Below, piece after piece: positions 44,891-52,890 of a stretch of 64,000 bases of DNA (position 1 is its first letter; the number at the start of each line of letters is the position of its first letter). A program made the translations under genes and the position numbers. Source of the stretch: Buchananella felis (GTDB taxonomy: Bacteria; Actinomycetota; Actinomycetes; Actinomycetales; Actinomycetaceae). The notes beneath the pieces were generated by a model, which worked only from the letters and a program-made list of their open reading frames with translations, made no database searches and was not told where the DNA came from. The stretch is from the NCBI RefSeq assembly GCF_041380015.1, contig NZ_CP159978.1. One strand, given 5' to 3'.

Positions 44891-46462
44891 ATGCCAGCGC
44901 CAGACTCGCCCCGCCGCCCGGCCGAACCGGCGGAAAACCGCGGCCCCAAGGCCCCCGCCGAAGCATCTCATGCCGCCGAGCGCCGGCGGCTGGACCGCCA
45001 GATCCTCTCCCTGGCCCTGCCCTCGCTGGGCACCTTGCTGGTCCAGCCGCTGCTGTTGATCGTGGACTCCGCGATGGTGGGGCACCTGGGCACCGCCCCG
45101 CTGGCCGCGCTGGCCCTGGCCTCCACGGTCGTGGCCATGCTGGCGGGCCTGTGCATTTTCCTGGCCTACGCCACCACCGCCACCGCCTCCACGCACCTGG
45201 GGGCGGGCAGGCCGGACCTGGCGCTGCGGGCGGGCCTGGACGGTGTCTGGCTGGCCGCGCTGCTAGGCGGTGGCCTGTTCGCCCTCCTGCTCCTTGGCGC
45301 AGACCCGCTGGTTTCCCTCTTCTCCCCGCCCGCCGACGTCTCTCCCGGCGCCGTCGCCTACCTCCGCTTCGTTTCTCCCGGCATGGTCGGAATGCTGGTG
45401 GCCATGGCGGCCACCGGCGCGCTGCGCGGGCTGTTGGACGCCCGCACCCCGCTGTGGGTGGCCACTGCGGGGGCGGTGGTCAACGTGCCGCTGAACTACC
45501 TGTTCATCTACGTGGCCGGCCTGGGCGTGGCCGGGGCCGGCCTGGGTACTGCGGTGGCCGAGCTGCTTATGGGCGGGGCGCTGGCGGCGGCCGTGGTGAG
45601 GGCGGCGCGCGCCCGGGGCGTCTCGCTGCTGCCCCAGGGGGCCGGGGTGCTGGCCAGCGCGCGCCAGGGCTGGCCGCTGTTCGTGCGCACCCTGGCGATG
45701 CGGGTGGCGATCCTGGCGGCCGTGTGGAGCGCGACGGCGGCCGGTGCGGTCACCCTGGCCGGATACCAGGTGGTCAACTCGGTGTGGAACCTGGCCGCCA
45801 ACGGCCTGGACGCGCTCGCCATCGCCGCCCAGGCCCTCACCGGCGCCGCGATCGGCGCCGGTGACCACGCCCGGTTGCGGGCCACGCTGGCGCGCTGCAC
45901 CCGCTGGGCCATCGGCACCGGTCTCCTGGTCGGGGCGGCGATCACGCTGCTCTCCCCGTTGCTGCCCCTGTTGTTTGGCGCCCACCCGGGCCAGGTCGGC
46001 GCGGCCGGCGCCGCCCAGGCGATGGCCAGCGCCGCCCCGAGCGCCGCAGGCGGGGCGGGCGGCACACCCGGCCCCGATCTGCTCGCCGGTCCCCTTAAGG
46101 GTGCCTGGTGGGGCGCGCAGTGGGCGGCCCTGCTGTCGGGCGGGACTGTGCACGCCTCTGCCACCTGGGCCCTGGCCCTGGCCGGGCTGCTCTTCCCGCT
46201 GGCCGCCTACGTCTTCATCCTGGACGGCGTGCTGATCGGGGCGGGCGACGGCCGCTACCTGGCCAAGGCCAGCCTGATCATCCTGGCCGTCCACCTGCCC
46301 AGCCTGGCGGCCCTGACCTATCTGGCCCGCAGGGTCGGGGAGCCCTGGGCCCTGTCCATCCTCACCCTGGGCTTTGCCGGCGTGTTCATGGTGGGGCGGG
46401 CGGTAGCAAACGGGCGCCGGGCGGCAACGTCGTCCTGGTACGCCCCCGCCCCCGCCAACTAG
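44891..46462 (+). CDS. MATE family efflux transporter (DinF-type)
   Basis: A 523-residue polytopic transporter of the MATE family. It probably exports cationic compounds or metabolites using a sodium or proton gradient. The N-lobe begins LALPSLGTLLVQPLLLIVDSAMVGHLG, the hallmark of DinF-like MATE proteins. The internal repeat and the motif VNVPLNYLFIY are typical, and about 12 helices can be traced. An Ala/Gly/Pro insertion (about residues 376-397) lies between helices of the C-lobe. The tail contains the enriched word at 46423. The ATG at 44891 has AAGGAAG upstream. It is transcribed toward the ribosomal/ssb operon. Confidence 0.88.
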   Translation: MPAPDSPRRPAEPAENRGPKAPAEASHAAERRRLDRQILSLALPSLGTLLVQPLLLIVDSAMVGHLGTAPLAALALASTVVAMLAGLCIFLAYATTATASTHLGAGRPDLALRAGLDGVWLAALLGGGLFALLLLGADPLVSLFSPPADVSPGAVAYLRFVSPGMVGMLVAMAATGALRGLLDARTPLWVATAGAVVNVPLNYLFIYVAGLGVAGAGLGTAVAELLMGGALAAAVVRAARARGVSLLPQGAGVLASARQGWPLFVRTLAMRVAILAAVWSATAAGAVTLAGYQVVNSVWNLAANGLDALAIAAQALTGAAIGAGDHARLRATLARCTRWAIGTGLLVGAAITLLSPLLPLLFGAHPGQVGAAGAAQAMASAAPSAAGGAGGTPGPDLLAGPLKGAWWGAQWAALLSGGTVHASATWALALAGLLFPLAAYVFILDGVLIGAGDGRYLAKASLIILAVHLPSLAALTYLARRVGEPWALSILTLGFAGVFMVGRAVANGRRAATSSWYAPAPAN

Positions 46463-46468
46463 GCCGCG

Positions 46469-46560
46469 CCCCCGAGCGTACAAAAGTGCGCTCGGGGTAC
46501 ATACGACCGGCCGGTGCCACGGCACCAAGCGGTCGCATGTACCCCGATGCAGCATTTGCG
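46469..46560 (+). repeat. Dispersed palindromic repeat, copy D
   Basis: Same direction as copies A and B. It begins CCCCCGAGCGTACAAAAGTG, has the core GACCGGCCGGTGCCACGG / CACCAAGCGGTCG and ends GCAGCATTTGCG. It fills the gap between the MATE gene and the rplI terminator. Confidence 0.85.
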
Positions 46561-46622
46561 ACCCGATCAGGCTCGCGCGGCGCACCCGGGCCCCGCGCCC
46601 AGCCAGGTGCGCGCAAAACGGA

Positions 46623-46655
46623 GCCGGGCCGCAGGGAAAACCCCTGCGGCCCGGC
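46623..46655 (-). terminator. Terminator of the rpsF-ssb-rpsR-rplI operon
   Basis: A perfect 14-bp stem GCCGGGCCGCAGGG / CCCTGCGGCCCGGC is followed on the minus strand by GCTCCGTTTT. It lies 16 bp after the rplI stop. Confidence 0.85.
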
Positions 46656-46670
46656 CCTCGCGACCAAAGG

Positions 46671-47120
46671 TCAGGCAGCCACCACGGCAACCTTCACGTT
46701 GGCGACCACGTCGTCGTGCAGGCGCACGGAGACGGTGTAGGTGCCCACGTTCTTGATCGGGTTCTCGATGTGGATCTTGCGACGGTCCACGGCCACGTCG
46801 TGAGCGGCCTTGATCGCGGCAGCCACGTCAGCGGTGGAGACGGCACCGAACAGGCGGCCGGCCTGGCCCACCTTGGCGGTGACGGTGACCGGGCCAGACT
46901 GCACCTTGTCGCGGGCGTTCTGCGCGGCGTCGATCGAGGAGATCTCGCGCGCGCGCGCGGCGGCCTTCATCTGGTCAATCTGACGCTGGGCGCCCTTGGT
47001 CCACGGGGTGGCCAGGTTGCGGGGAACCAGGTAGTTACGGGCGTAACCGTCCTTGACCTCCACCACGTCGCCGGCCTTGCCGAGCTGCGGAACCTCGTGC
47101 GTGAGGATCAGCTTTGCCAT
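46671..47120 (-). CDS. rplI: 50S ribosomal protein L9
   Basis: A 149-residue L9 protein that binds 23S rRNA near the L1 stalk base. The N-terminal domain has the invariant KDGYARNYLVPR loop. A long connecting helix and a C-terminal domain (KIHIENPIKNVGTYTV) follow. It is last in the operon, with 16 bp between rpsR and its GAAAGGAT ribosome-binding site region. Confidence 0.97.
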   Translation of the reverse strand: MAKLILTHEVPQLGKAGDVVEVKDGYARNYLVPRNLATPWTKGAQRQIDQMKAAARAREISSIDAAQNARDKVQSGPVTVTAKVGQAGRLFGAVSTADVAAAIKAAHDVAVDRRKIHIENPIKNVGTYTVSVRLHDDVVANVKVAVVAA

Positions 47121-47136
47121 ATCAGTCGATCCTTTC

Positions 47137-47379
47137 TCAGCGAGCCGCGTGGGAGTAGGGCAGCAGGGCCATCTCGCGGGCGTTCTTCACGGCGCGAGCG
47201 ATCTTGCGCTGGTCCTGCACGGACACACCGGTGACGCGACGAGAGCGGATCTTGCCGCGGTCGGACACGAACTTGCGCAGCAGCGCAACGTCCTTGTAGT
47301 TGATCGGGCCCGTGACCTTGACGGCCTTCATCGGGCTGACCTTCTTCTTCATGGGCTTGCGAAGAGATGCCTTCGCCAT
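47137..47379 (-). CDS. rpsR: 30S ribosomal protein S18
   Basis: An 80-residue S18 protein with the typical INYKDVALLRKFVSDRGKI segment and RRVTGVSVQDQRKI. It pairs with S6 on the 30S platform. It has AAGGAG before its ATG. No zinc-binding cysteines are present (C-minus form), as in some actinobacterial S18 paralogues. Confidence 0.97.
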   Translation of the reverse strand: MAKASLRKPMKKKVSPMKAVKVTGPINYKDVALLRKFVSDRGKIRSRRVTGVSVQDQRKIARAVKNAREMALLPYSHAAR

Positions 47380-47434
47380 GTTGGTCTCCTTGGTTTCTGG
47401 GGCGGGCGAGCCACCCGCTTAAAAGATCTGTTGT

Positions 47435-48016
47435 TTAGAAGGGGGCGTCGTCGCTGTAAGCGCTCGAGCCACCCTGGCTGGCCCACGGGTCATCGTTGCG
47501 GCCGCCCTGCGGGGCGCCGTAACCGGTGTTGCCCTGGCCGTAACCGCCGCCGCGGCCGCCCTGCGGTGCACCGTAGCCACCGCCCTGGGGCGCGCCGTAG
47601 CCGCCACCGCCCTGAGGAGCGCCGTAGCCGCCGCCACCCTGGCCGCCCTCGCGGCGCTTGCGGGTGATCTGCCCGGTTGCCCACCGCAGGGACACGGCGA
47701 CGTCCTCCGCACGCAGCTCAACGCTGGTGCGCTCCACGCCGTCGCGGCCCTCGTAGGTGTTCTGGGACAGGCGGCCGCGCACGATCACGCGGGTTCCCTT
47801 GGTCAGGGTCTCCGCCACGTTCTCAGCCAGTTCGTTCCAGGCCTCGACGCGGATCGAAATGGACGCACCGTCCTTCCACTCGTTGGTGGCGCGGTCGAAC
47901 TGGCGAGAAGAGGAAATAACGCGGAAGTTAGCAACCGGGGTGCCGTTCTGAATGAAGCGCAGCTCCGGGTCAGCGGCAAGGTTGCCGGTAATGGTGATTT
48001 CGTTTTCGCCAGCCAT
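47435..48016 (-). CDS. ssb: Single-stranded DNA-binding protein
   Basis: A 193-residue SSB. It has an N-terminal OB fold (NEITITGNLAADPELRF, FRVISSSRQFDR, GTRVIVRGRLSQNTYEG), then a Gly/Gln/Tyr-rich flexible linker with repeated GGGYGAPQ units. It ends in the acidic partner-binding tip DDAPF, the actinobacterial form of DDDIPF. It protects ssDNA at replication forks and recruits repair proteins. It lies between rpsF and rpsR. Confidence 0.96.
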   Translation of the reverse strand: MAGENEITITGNLAADPELRFIQNGTPVANFRVISSSRQFDRATNEWKDGASISIRVEAWNELAENVAETLTKGTRVIVRGRLSQNTYEGRDGVERTSVELRAEDVAVSLRWATGQITRKRREGGQGGGGYGAPQGGGGYGAPQGGGYGAPQGGRGGGYGQGNTGYGAPQGGRNDDPWASQGGSSAYSDDAPF

Positions 48017-48054
48017 TGTTCGTCCTTCTCAGTGCGGCTAATGCGGGCCCTAAA

Positions 48055-48345
48055 TCAGGCGGCGTCCGGGCGCAGCAGCTTGGTGCGCAGCACGGCCTCG
48101 TTGAGGCCCAGCTGGCGGTCCAGCTCCTTAGCCTGGGCGGGGGTGGTGGTCATGTCGACAACCACGTAGATGCCCTCGGACTTCTTGTTGATCTCGTAAG
48201 CGAGGTGACGCTTACCCCAGATGTCAACGCTGTCAACGCTGCCACCATCGGTCTTCACCACGGCCAGGAGCTTGTCGAGGGACGGGGCGACGGTGCGCTC
48301 GTCCACCTCCGGGTCGAGGATGAGCATGAGCTCGTACTTGCGCAT
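48055..48345 (-). CDS. rpsF: 30S ribosomal protein S6
   Basis: A 96-residue S6 protein (MRKYELMLILDPEVDE to the end) with a standard ferredoxin-like fold. It is first in the rpsF-ssb-rpsR-rplI operon. An AAGGAG site and a small hairpin lie immediately upstream. Confidence 0.97.
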   Translation of the reverse strand: MRKYELMLILDPEVDERTVAPSLDKLLAVVKTDGGSVDSVDIWGKRHLAYEINKKSEGIYVVVDMTTTPAQAKELDRQLGLNEAVLRTKLLRPDAA

Positions 48346-48389
48346 GCAGTGTTCTCCTTCGGTCTAAACGGTCACGGTCTTTCCGTGAC
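48346..48389 (-). promoter_or_regulatory. rpsF leader hairpin
   Basis: GTCACGG (48371-48377) / CCGTGAC (48383-48389) forms a hairpin in the rpsF 5' leader, followed by GACCGAAGGAG just before the start. In many bacteria the S6:S18 complex binds such a leader for autoregulation. Whether this one fits that motif cannot be settled by eye. Confidence 0.35.
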
Positions 48390-48532
48390 AGGAGTGAGTG
48401 TTGGCCCCGCGCCATGCGCGGCACGGACCAAACGACAACGCTACCGCATCGTGCGGTGGCGCGTCACGGCTAGGCGGCTGTGAACTGCGCGGCCGGTGGA
48501 ACGTCGTCCATCCCCGGCTGGCCCAAACAGGG

Positions 48533-48574
48533 GGCGGCCCCTCCCACCCACGCCGGTGGGTGAAAGGGGCCGCC
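48533..48574 (-). terminator. Hairpin terminator of the class A PBP gene
   Basis: A perfect 10-bp stem GGCGGCCCCT (48533-48542) / AGGGGCCGCC (48565-48574) has an inner stem CACCCAC/GTGGGTG. It lies 4 bp beyond the stop codon. There is no strong U-run. Confidence 0.65.
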
Positions 48575-48578
48575 TCCG

Positions 48579-50984
48579 TCAGTTACCGGAGTCACCGCCG
48601 GGCGCCTCCGGTTGCCCGCCTCCCTCTGGTGGGTTTGGGCGGTCCTCGCCACCACTCCCAGGCGGCGTGGCCTCCCCGCCGCCCGGCGGGGAGTCGGTGG
48701 CCTCGCCGCCCGGGCGCTCCTGGGTGGGCTCGGCGCTGGGCTCCTCCGGCTCCGCCGGCTTGGACGGGGTGGGCGCAACCTCCGTGGGCGTGGCGGCCGG
48801 CGGCGGCGCCACCGTGGATGGCGCCGGGCTCGGCGAGGCGGTGCTGGGTGAGGCGCTAGGCGTGGCGGTGCGGCGCGCCTTGGGCGCCCCCTCCCCCCAC
48901 GGCGGGGTGGGGAAGTTCTTGACCTCCATGCCATCGGTCACCTTGGCCATGTACGCCGTCCAGAGGTCCACCGGGACCGTGGAGCCGGTGATCTCGCCGT
49001 AGCCGCCGAACGGGGTGATGGGCTCCTCGGCGCCGTCCGCGCCCACCTGGTAGAGCGCCACCACGGTGGTCAGCTGCGGGATGTAGCCGGCAAACAGGGC
49101 CGACTTGTTGTCTGAGGAAGAACCGGTCTTTCCGGCCACCGGGCGGTTGAGCTCGAGGGCCGTCTCAGCCGAGCCGTCCTTGACCACCTGCTCCAGGGCG
49201 TAGGTGAGGGCCGCGGTGTTGTCGCCGGAGAACTGGCGGGTGCCGTTGGTAGGGCCGGAGTAGAGCACGTCCCCGTTGGCCGCCGTCACCGAGCGCACCA
49301 CGTGGGTCTCGTAGCGGTTACCGCCCGAGGCGAAAGTGTTGTAGGCGGTGGCGAGGTCCTGCACCGTGGTGGAGGCAAAGCCCAGGGTGTTACCCACCGA
49401 CTCGTCCAGGCCAGGGGCGTCCGCAGAGATACCGGCGCGCACCGCCACCTGCTTGGTGGTGGCGGGGCCGATCTGCTCGTTCAACTGGATGTAGGCCGTG
49501 TTCACGGAGTTCGCGGTGGCCTCCACCAGGTCGATCTCGCCGTAGGAAACCTCACCGAAGTTGGCGTACCACAGGTCCGTGCCCTCCACGTTGTAGGGGG
49601 AATCGCCGTCGAAGGTGTCTGTGAGCGGCACCTTGTTCTCCAGCGCGCCCATCAGGGTGAAGGGCTTGAACGTGGAGCCGGCCTGGACGCGGTCGTCCGT
49701 AGCGGCGTTGCGCTGGATGGTCAGGTAGTCCGGGCCGCCGTACATGGCCTTGACCTCGCCCGTGTTGGGTTCGACGCTCAGCAGCGCCACCCCCAGGTTG
49801 TTGGGCTTGTCCTCCGGCAGCTCGCCCACCGCCTCCACGGCCTTGGCCTGCATGGCCGGGTCGAACGTGGTGACGATCTTGTAGCCGCCGGTGGCGATCT
49901 GGTCCTTGGTCAGGCCCGCCTTGGCGGTCAGCTCGTAGCGCACCTCCTCCAGCAGGTAACCGTTCGGGCCGGCGAACCACTCGGTGGTCTTGACCTCCAG
50001 CGTCTCCGGCATCTTGGCCTCCTTGGCCTGCGCCGCAGTGATGAAACCGCCCTCCTGCATGTAGCCGAGCACCCGGTCGAAGCGGGCCTGCGCGATGTCC
50101 GGGGAGACGCGCGGGTCGTACTCACTGGGGGCCGGGATCACCCCGGCCAGCAAGACCGCCTGGGACAGGGTCATCTTGGCCGCCGGCACCCCGAAGTAGG
50201 CCTGCGAGGCGGCCTCGATGCCGTAGGCGCCGCGCCCAAAGTAGATCGTGTTGAGGTAGTTGCCAAGGATCTCCTCCTTGGTCTGCGACCGGGTCACCTT
50301 CAGCGCCAAGATGGCCTCCTTGGCCTTGCCGACGTAGCTGAAGGTGTCGCCCTGGTAGTAGCGCTCGATGTACTGCTGGGTCAGGGTGGAGCCACCCTGG
50401 CGGTCCCCGCCCTTGAGGTTGTTCCACAGGGCGCGCACCGTGCCCTTGATGTCCACGCCCGGGTTGGTCCAAAAGCCGCGGTCCTCAGAGGCCACCACCG
50501 CGTTGCCCACGTAGGAGGGCAGAGTGGAGAAGTCCACGATGGTGCGGTTGTACTCGCTCAGGCGCCCGAGCTCCGTGGTGCCGTCCGCGAAGTAGACGGT
50601 GGTGGTCTGCGCCCCGGCGTACTTGTCCGGGTCCGGCAGCTCCAGCGCGTTGTAGGCCCACAGAAACGCCAGCGACCCCAGGATGCCGGAGAGCAGGAAG
50701 AACCCGGTCACCCACAGCAAGATGGTGCGCCACAGCGGCCGGCGCCGCTTGCCCTTTCCCTTGCCGTTCTTACCGTTGCCGCCCTTGCCACCGCCATTGC
50801 CGCCGCCGTGCTTGCCGCCCGACCGGCCGGGCCCGCCGGCCTGAGCCTGCGCCTGCGCGGCCCGCCGCGAGCGCCGGGTAGGGGCGGGCGCGCCCCCGGG
50901 CTCCGGGCTGGGCCAGGCCGGGGTGGAAACCGCGCGGGAGCGAACTGGTTTGGTGGGCTGAGAGCCGGGTGCGCTTGACGTCAA
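48579..50984 (-). CDS. Class A penicillin-binding protein (PonA-type transglycosylase/transpeptidase)
   Basis: A bifunctional peptidoglycan synthase. A basic Gly/Lys/Asn-rich cytoplasmic head precedes one transmembrane helix (TILLWVTGFFLLSGILGSLAF). The GT51 glycosyltransferase follows, with the catalytic E in ASEDRGFW and QGGSTLTQQYIERYY, and then the transpeptidase with SxxK as STFK, SxN as SVN and KTG as AGKTGSSSD. The roughly 80-residue tail is Pro/Thr/Ser/Glu-rich. TTG at 50984 is chosen as the start because GGAGG stands five bases before it, giving 801 residues. Reading from an ATG at 51203 would add 73 unlike residues and run into the promoter area of the PadR gene. It is transcribed toward rpsF, the classical ponA1 position near oriC. 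Confidence 0.9.
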   Translation of the reverse strand: MTSSAPGSQPTKPVRSRAVSTPAWPSPEPGGAPAPTRRSRRAAQAQAQAGGPGRSGGKHGGGNGGGKGGNGKNGKGKGKRRRPLWRTILLWVTGFFLLSGILGSLAFLWAYNALELPDPDKYAGAQTTTVYFADGTTELGRLSEYNRTIVDFSTLPSYVGNAVVASEDRGFWTNPGVDIKGTVRALWNNLKGGDRQGGSTLTQQYIERYYQGDTFSYVGKAKEAILALKVTRSQTKEEILGNYLNTIYFGRGAYGIEAASQAYFGVPAAKMTLSQAVLLAGVIPAPSEYDPRVSPDIAQARFDRVLGYMQEGGFITAAQAKEAKMPETLEVKTTEWFAGPNGYLLEEVRYELTAKAGLTKDQIATGGYKIVTTFDPAMQAKAVEAVGELPEDKPNNLGVALLSVEPNTGEVKAMYGGPDYLTIQRNAATDDRVQAGSTFKPFTLMGALENKVPLTDTFDGDSPYNVEGTDLWYANFGEVSYGEIDLVEATANSVNTAYIQLNEQIGPATTKQVAVRAGISADAPGLDESVGNTLGFASTTVQDLATAYNTFASGGNRYETHVVRSVTAANGDVLYSGPTNGTRQFSGDNTAALTYALEQVVKDGSAETALELNRPVAGKTGSSSDNKSALFAGYIPQLTTVVALYQVGADGAEEPITPFGGYGEITGSTVPVDLWTAYMAKVTDGMEVKNFPTPPWGEGAPKARRTATPSASPSTASPSPAPSTVAPPPAATPTEVAPTPSKPAEPEEPSAEPTQERPGGEATDSPPGGGEATPPGSGGEDRPNPPEGGGQPEAPGGDSGN

Positions 50985-51240
50985 GATGGCCTCCAATTGC
51001 GGTTCGGTCTTTAGCAAGCTGCTGTCTCTACTAAACCAGTATCGCGCCGAAGCTGGGATTTTCCTCCACGTCGGGCGGCCGGCGGCACAGTCCACGCCGG
51101 CAAATCCGGGCGCGGGCGCGGCAGCGTCGGCCATCCCGACCAACGCGCGTCGATATATCAATCCGATAGGTTCGGTGGTAGGCTCACAGCGACCGTGACC
51201 CAAGCCACCCTAGTGGGAGGCGCCTGCGGAAGGAAGCATT

Positions 51241-51795
51241 CTGGGCGCAAGAAGCGACGTTCTGGACCTGGCCATCCTGGGCCAGCTGCGCCGGCCTGCC
51301 CACGGCTACGAGCTGCGCAAACGCCTGGCCGCCTCGCTCGGCACGCTCCGCACCTGGTCATTCGGCTCGCTCTACCCCGCGCTGCGCCGGCTCACCGGCG
51401 CCGGTCTCATCGCCGCAGAATCCGCCCCCACCGGCGCGCGCAACAAGATCGTCTACCGCCTCACCCAGGCCGGCACCCGCCACCTCTCCCAGCTACTCAT
51501 GCTGGCCGGCCCCGACGCCTGGAGCGACGCCTCCTTCGCGGTCCACTTCGCCTCCTTCGGCTCCGCCGACACCCCCACCCGCATGCGGCTACTCGAAGGC
51601 CGCCGCGCGCTGACCCTGGAACGGCTGGCCAACGCCCGCAGCGCCACCAGCGCCGCGCAAACACACGCCGACGCCTACGCGGCGGCCCTTGCACGTCACC
51701 TCGAAACCCAGCTCGAAGCCCACCTGGCCTGGATCGATGAGGTGATCGGCGCCGAACGCGCCGTACAGATTCCCTCCACCAGTGTTGTTTCCTGA
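51241..51795 (+). CDS. PadR family transcriptional regulator
   Basis: A protein of about 184 residues with the PadR winged-helix N-terminus RSDVLDLAILGQLRRPAHGYELRKRL. Its recognition region is FGSLYPALRRLTGAGLI, and a helical PadR C-terminal dimerisation domain follows. There is no ATG, GTG or TTG at the right place. A GGAAGGA ribosome-binding site stands six bases before a CTG at 51241, and an in-frame ATT is at 51238, so a non-standard start is likely. The internal ATG at 51499 would remove the whole DNA-binding domain. It lies 15 bp upstream of ino1, an arrangement also known in mycobacteria (Rv0047c next to ino1), which suggests it controls inositol synthesis. Confidence 0.8.
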   Translation: MGARSDVLDLAILGQLRRPAHGYELRKRLAASLGTLRTWSFGSLYPALRRLTGAGLIAAESAPTGARNKIVYRLTQAGTRHLSQLLMLAGPDAWSDASFAVHFASFGSADTPTRMRLLEGRRALTLERLANARSATSAAQTHADAYAAALARHLETQLEAHLAWIDEVIGAERAVQIPSTSVVS

Positions 51796-51810
51796 ATCTA
51801 GGAGTTTGAG

Positions 51811-52890
51811 ATGAGTGAGATTCGCGTAGGAATCGTGGGCGTGGGCAACTGCGCCTCATCCCTGGTGCAGGGAGTCACCTACTACCGTGACGCCAAGCCG
51901 ACCGACACCGTGCCCGGCCTGATGCACGTGCAGTTCGGCGACTACCACGTCTCCGACCTGAAGTTCGTGTGCGCCATCGACGTGGACGCCGCCAAGGTGG
52001 GCCTTGACCTCGCCGACGCGATCAACGCCTCCGAGAACAACACCATCAAGATCGCCGACGTCGCCCCCACCGGCGTGACCGTCCTGCGCGGCCAGACCCT
52101 GGACGGCCTGGGCGAGTACTACCGCGCCACCATCGAGGAATCCGACCAGGAGCCCGTGGACGTGGTGGCCGCCCTGAAGGAGGCGCGCGTGGACGTGCTG
52201 GTCTGCTACCTGCCCGTGGGCAGCGAGGAGGCCGCGAAGTTCTACGCCCAGTGCGCCATCGACGCCGGCTGCGGCTTCGTCAACTGCCTGCCCGTGTTCA
52301 TCGGCTCCACCAAGGAGTGGAGCGACAAGTTCGAGGCCGCCGGCCTGCCCATCGTGGGCGACGACATCAAGAGCCAGGTGGGCGCCACCATCACCCACCG
52401 CGTGCTGGCCAAGCTCTTCGAGGACCGCGGCGCCATCCTGGACCGCACCTACCAGCTGAACGTGGGCGGCAACATGGACTTCAAGAACATGCTGCAGCGC
52501 ACCCGCCTGGAATCCAAGAAGATCTCCAAGACCCAGGCCGTCACCTCCAACCTGCGCGACGGGCTGGACCCGCACGACGTCCACATCGGCCCCTCCGACC
52601 ACGTGGCCTGGCTGGACGACCGCAAGTGGGCCTACGTGCGCCTCGAGGGCCGCAACTTCGGCGACGCCCCGATCTCCCTGGAGTACAAGCTCGAGGTGTG
52701 GGACTCCCCCAACTCCGCCGGCATCGTGATCGACGCCGTGCGCGCCGCCAAGATCGCCATGGACCGGGGCGTGGGCGGCGAGCTGCTGAGCGCCTCGGCC
52801 TACTTCATGAAGTCCCCGATGGAGCAGCGCCCGGACGACTACGCCCGCGCCTGCGTGGAGGAGTTCATTCAGGGCCAGCGCGAACGCTGA
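51811..52890 (+). CDS. ino1: Inositol-3-phosphate synthase
   Basis: This NAD-dependent enzyme converts glucose 6-phosphate to 1D-myo-inositol 3-phosphate, the precursor of phosphatidylinositol, mycothiol and cell-envelope lipids in actinobacteria. The 359-residue length is that of the short actinobacterial form. The Rossmann motif GIVGVGNCASSL is at residues 8-19. The conserved blocks DDIKSQVGATITHRVL and LNVGGNMDFKNML contain active-site residues. The ATG at 51811 has AGGAG upstream. Its 3' end overlaps the convergent histidine kinase gene by 26 bp. Confidence 0.95.
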   Translation: MSEIRVGIVGVGNCASSLVQGVTYYRDAKPTDTVPGLMHVQFGDYHVSDLKFVCAIDVDAAKVGLDLADAINASENNTIKIADVAPTGVTVLRGQTLDGLGEYYRATIEESDQEPVDVVAALKEARVDVLVCYLPVGSEEAAKFYAQCAIDAGCGFVNCLPVFIGSTKEWSDKFEAAGLPIVGDDIKSQVGATITHRVLAKLFEDRGAILDRTYQLNVGGNMDFKNMLQRTRLESKKISKTQAVTSNLRDGLDPHDVHIGPSDHVAWLDDRKWAYVRLEGRNFGDAPISLEYKLEVWDSPNSAGIVIDAVRAAKIAMDRGVGGELLSASAYFMKSPMEQRPDDYARACVEEFIQGQRER

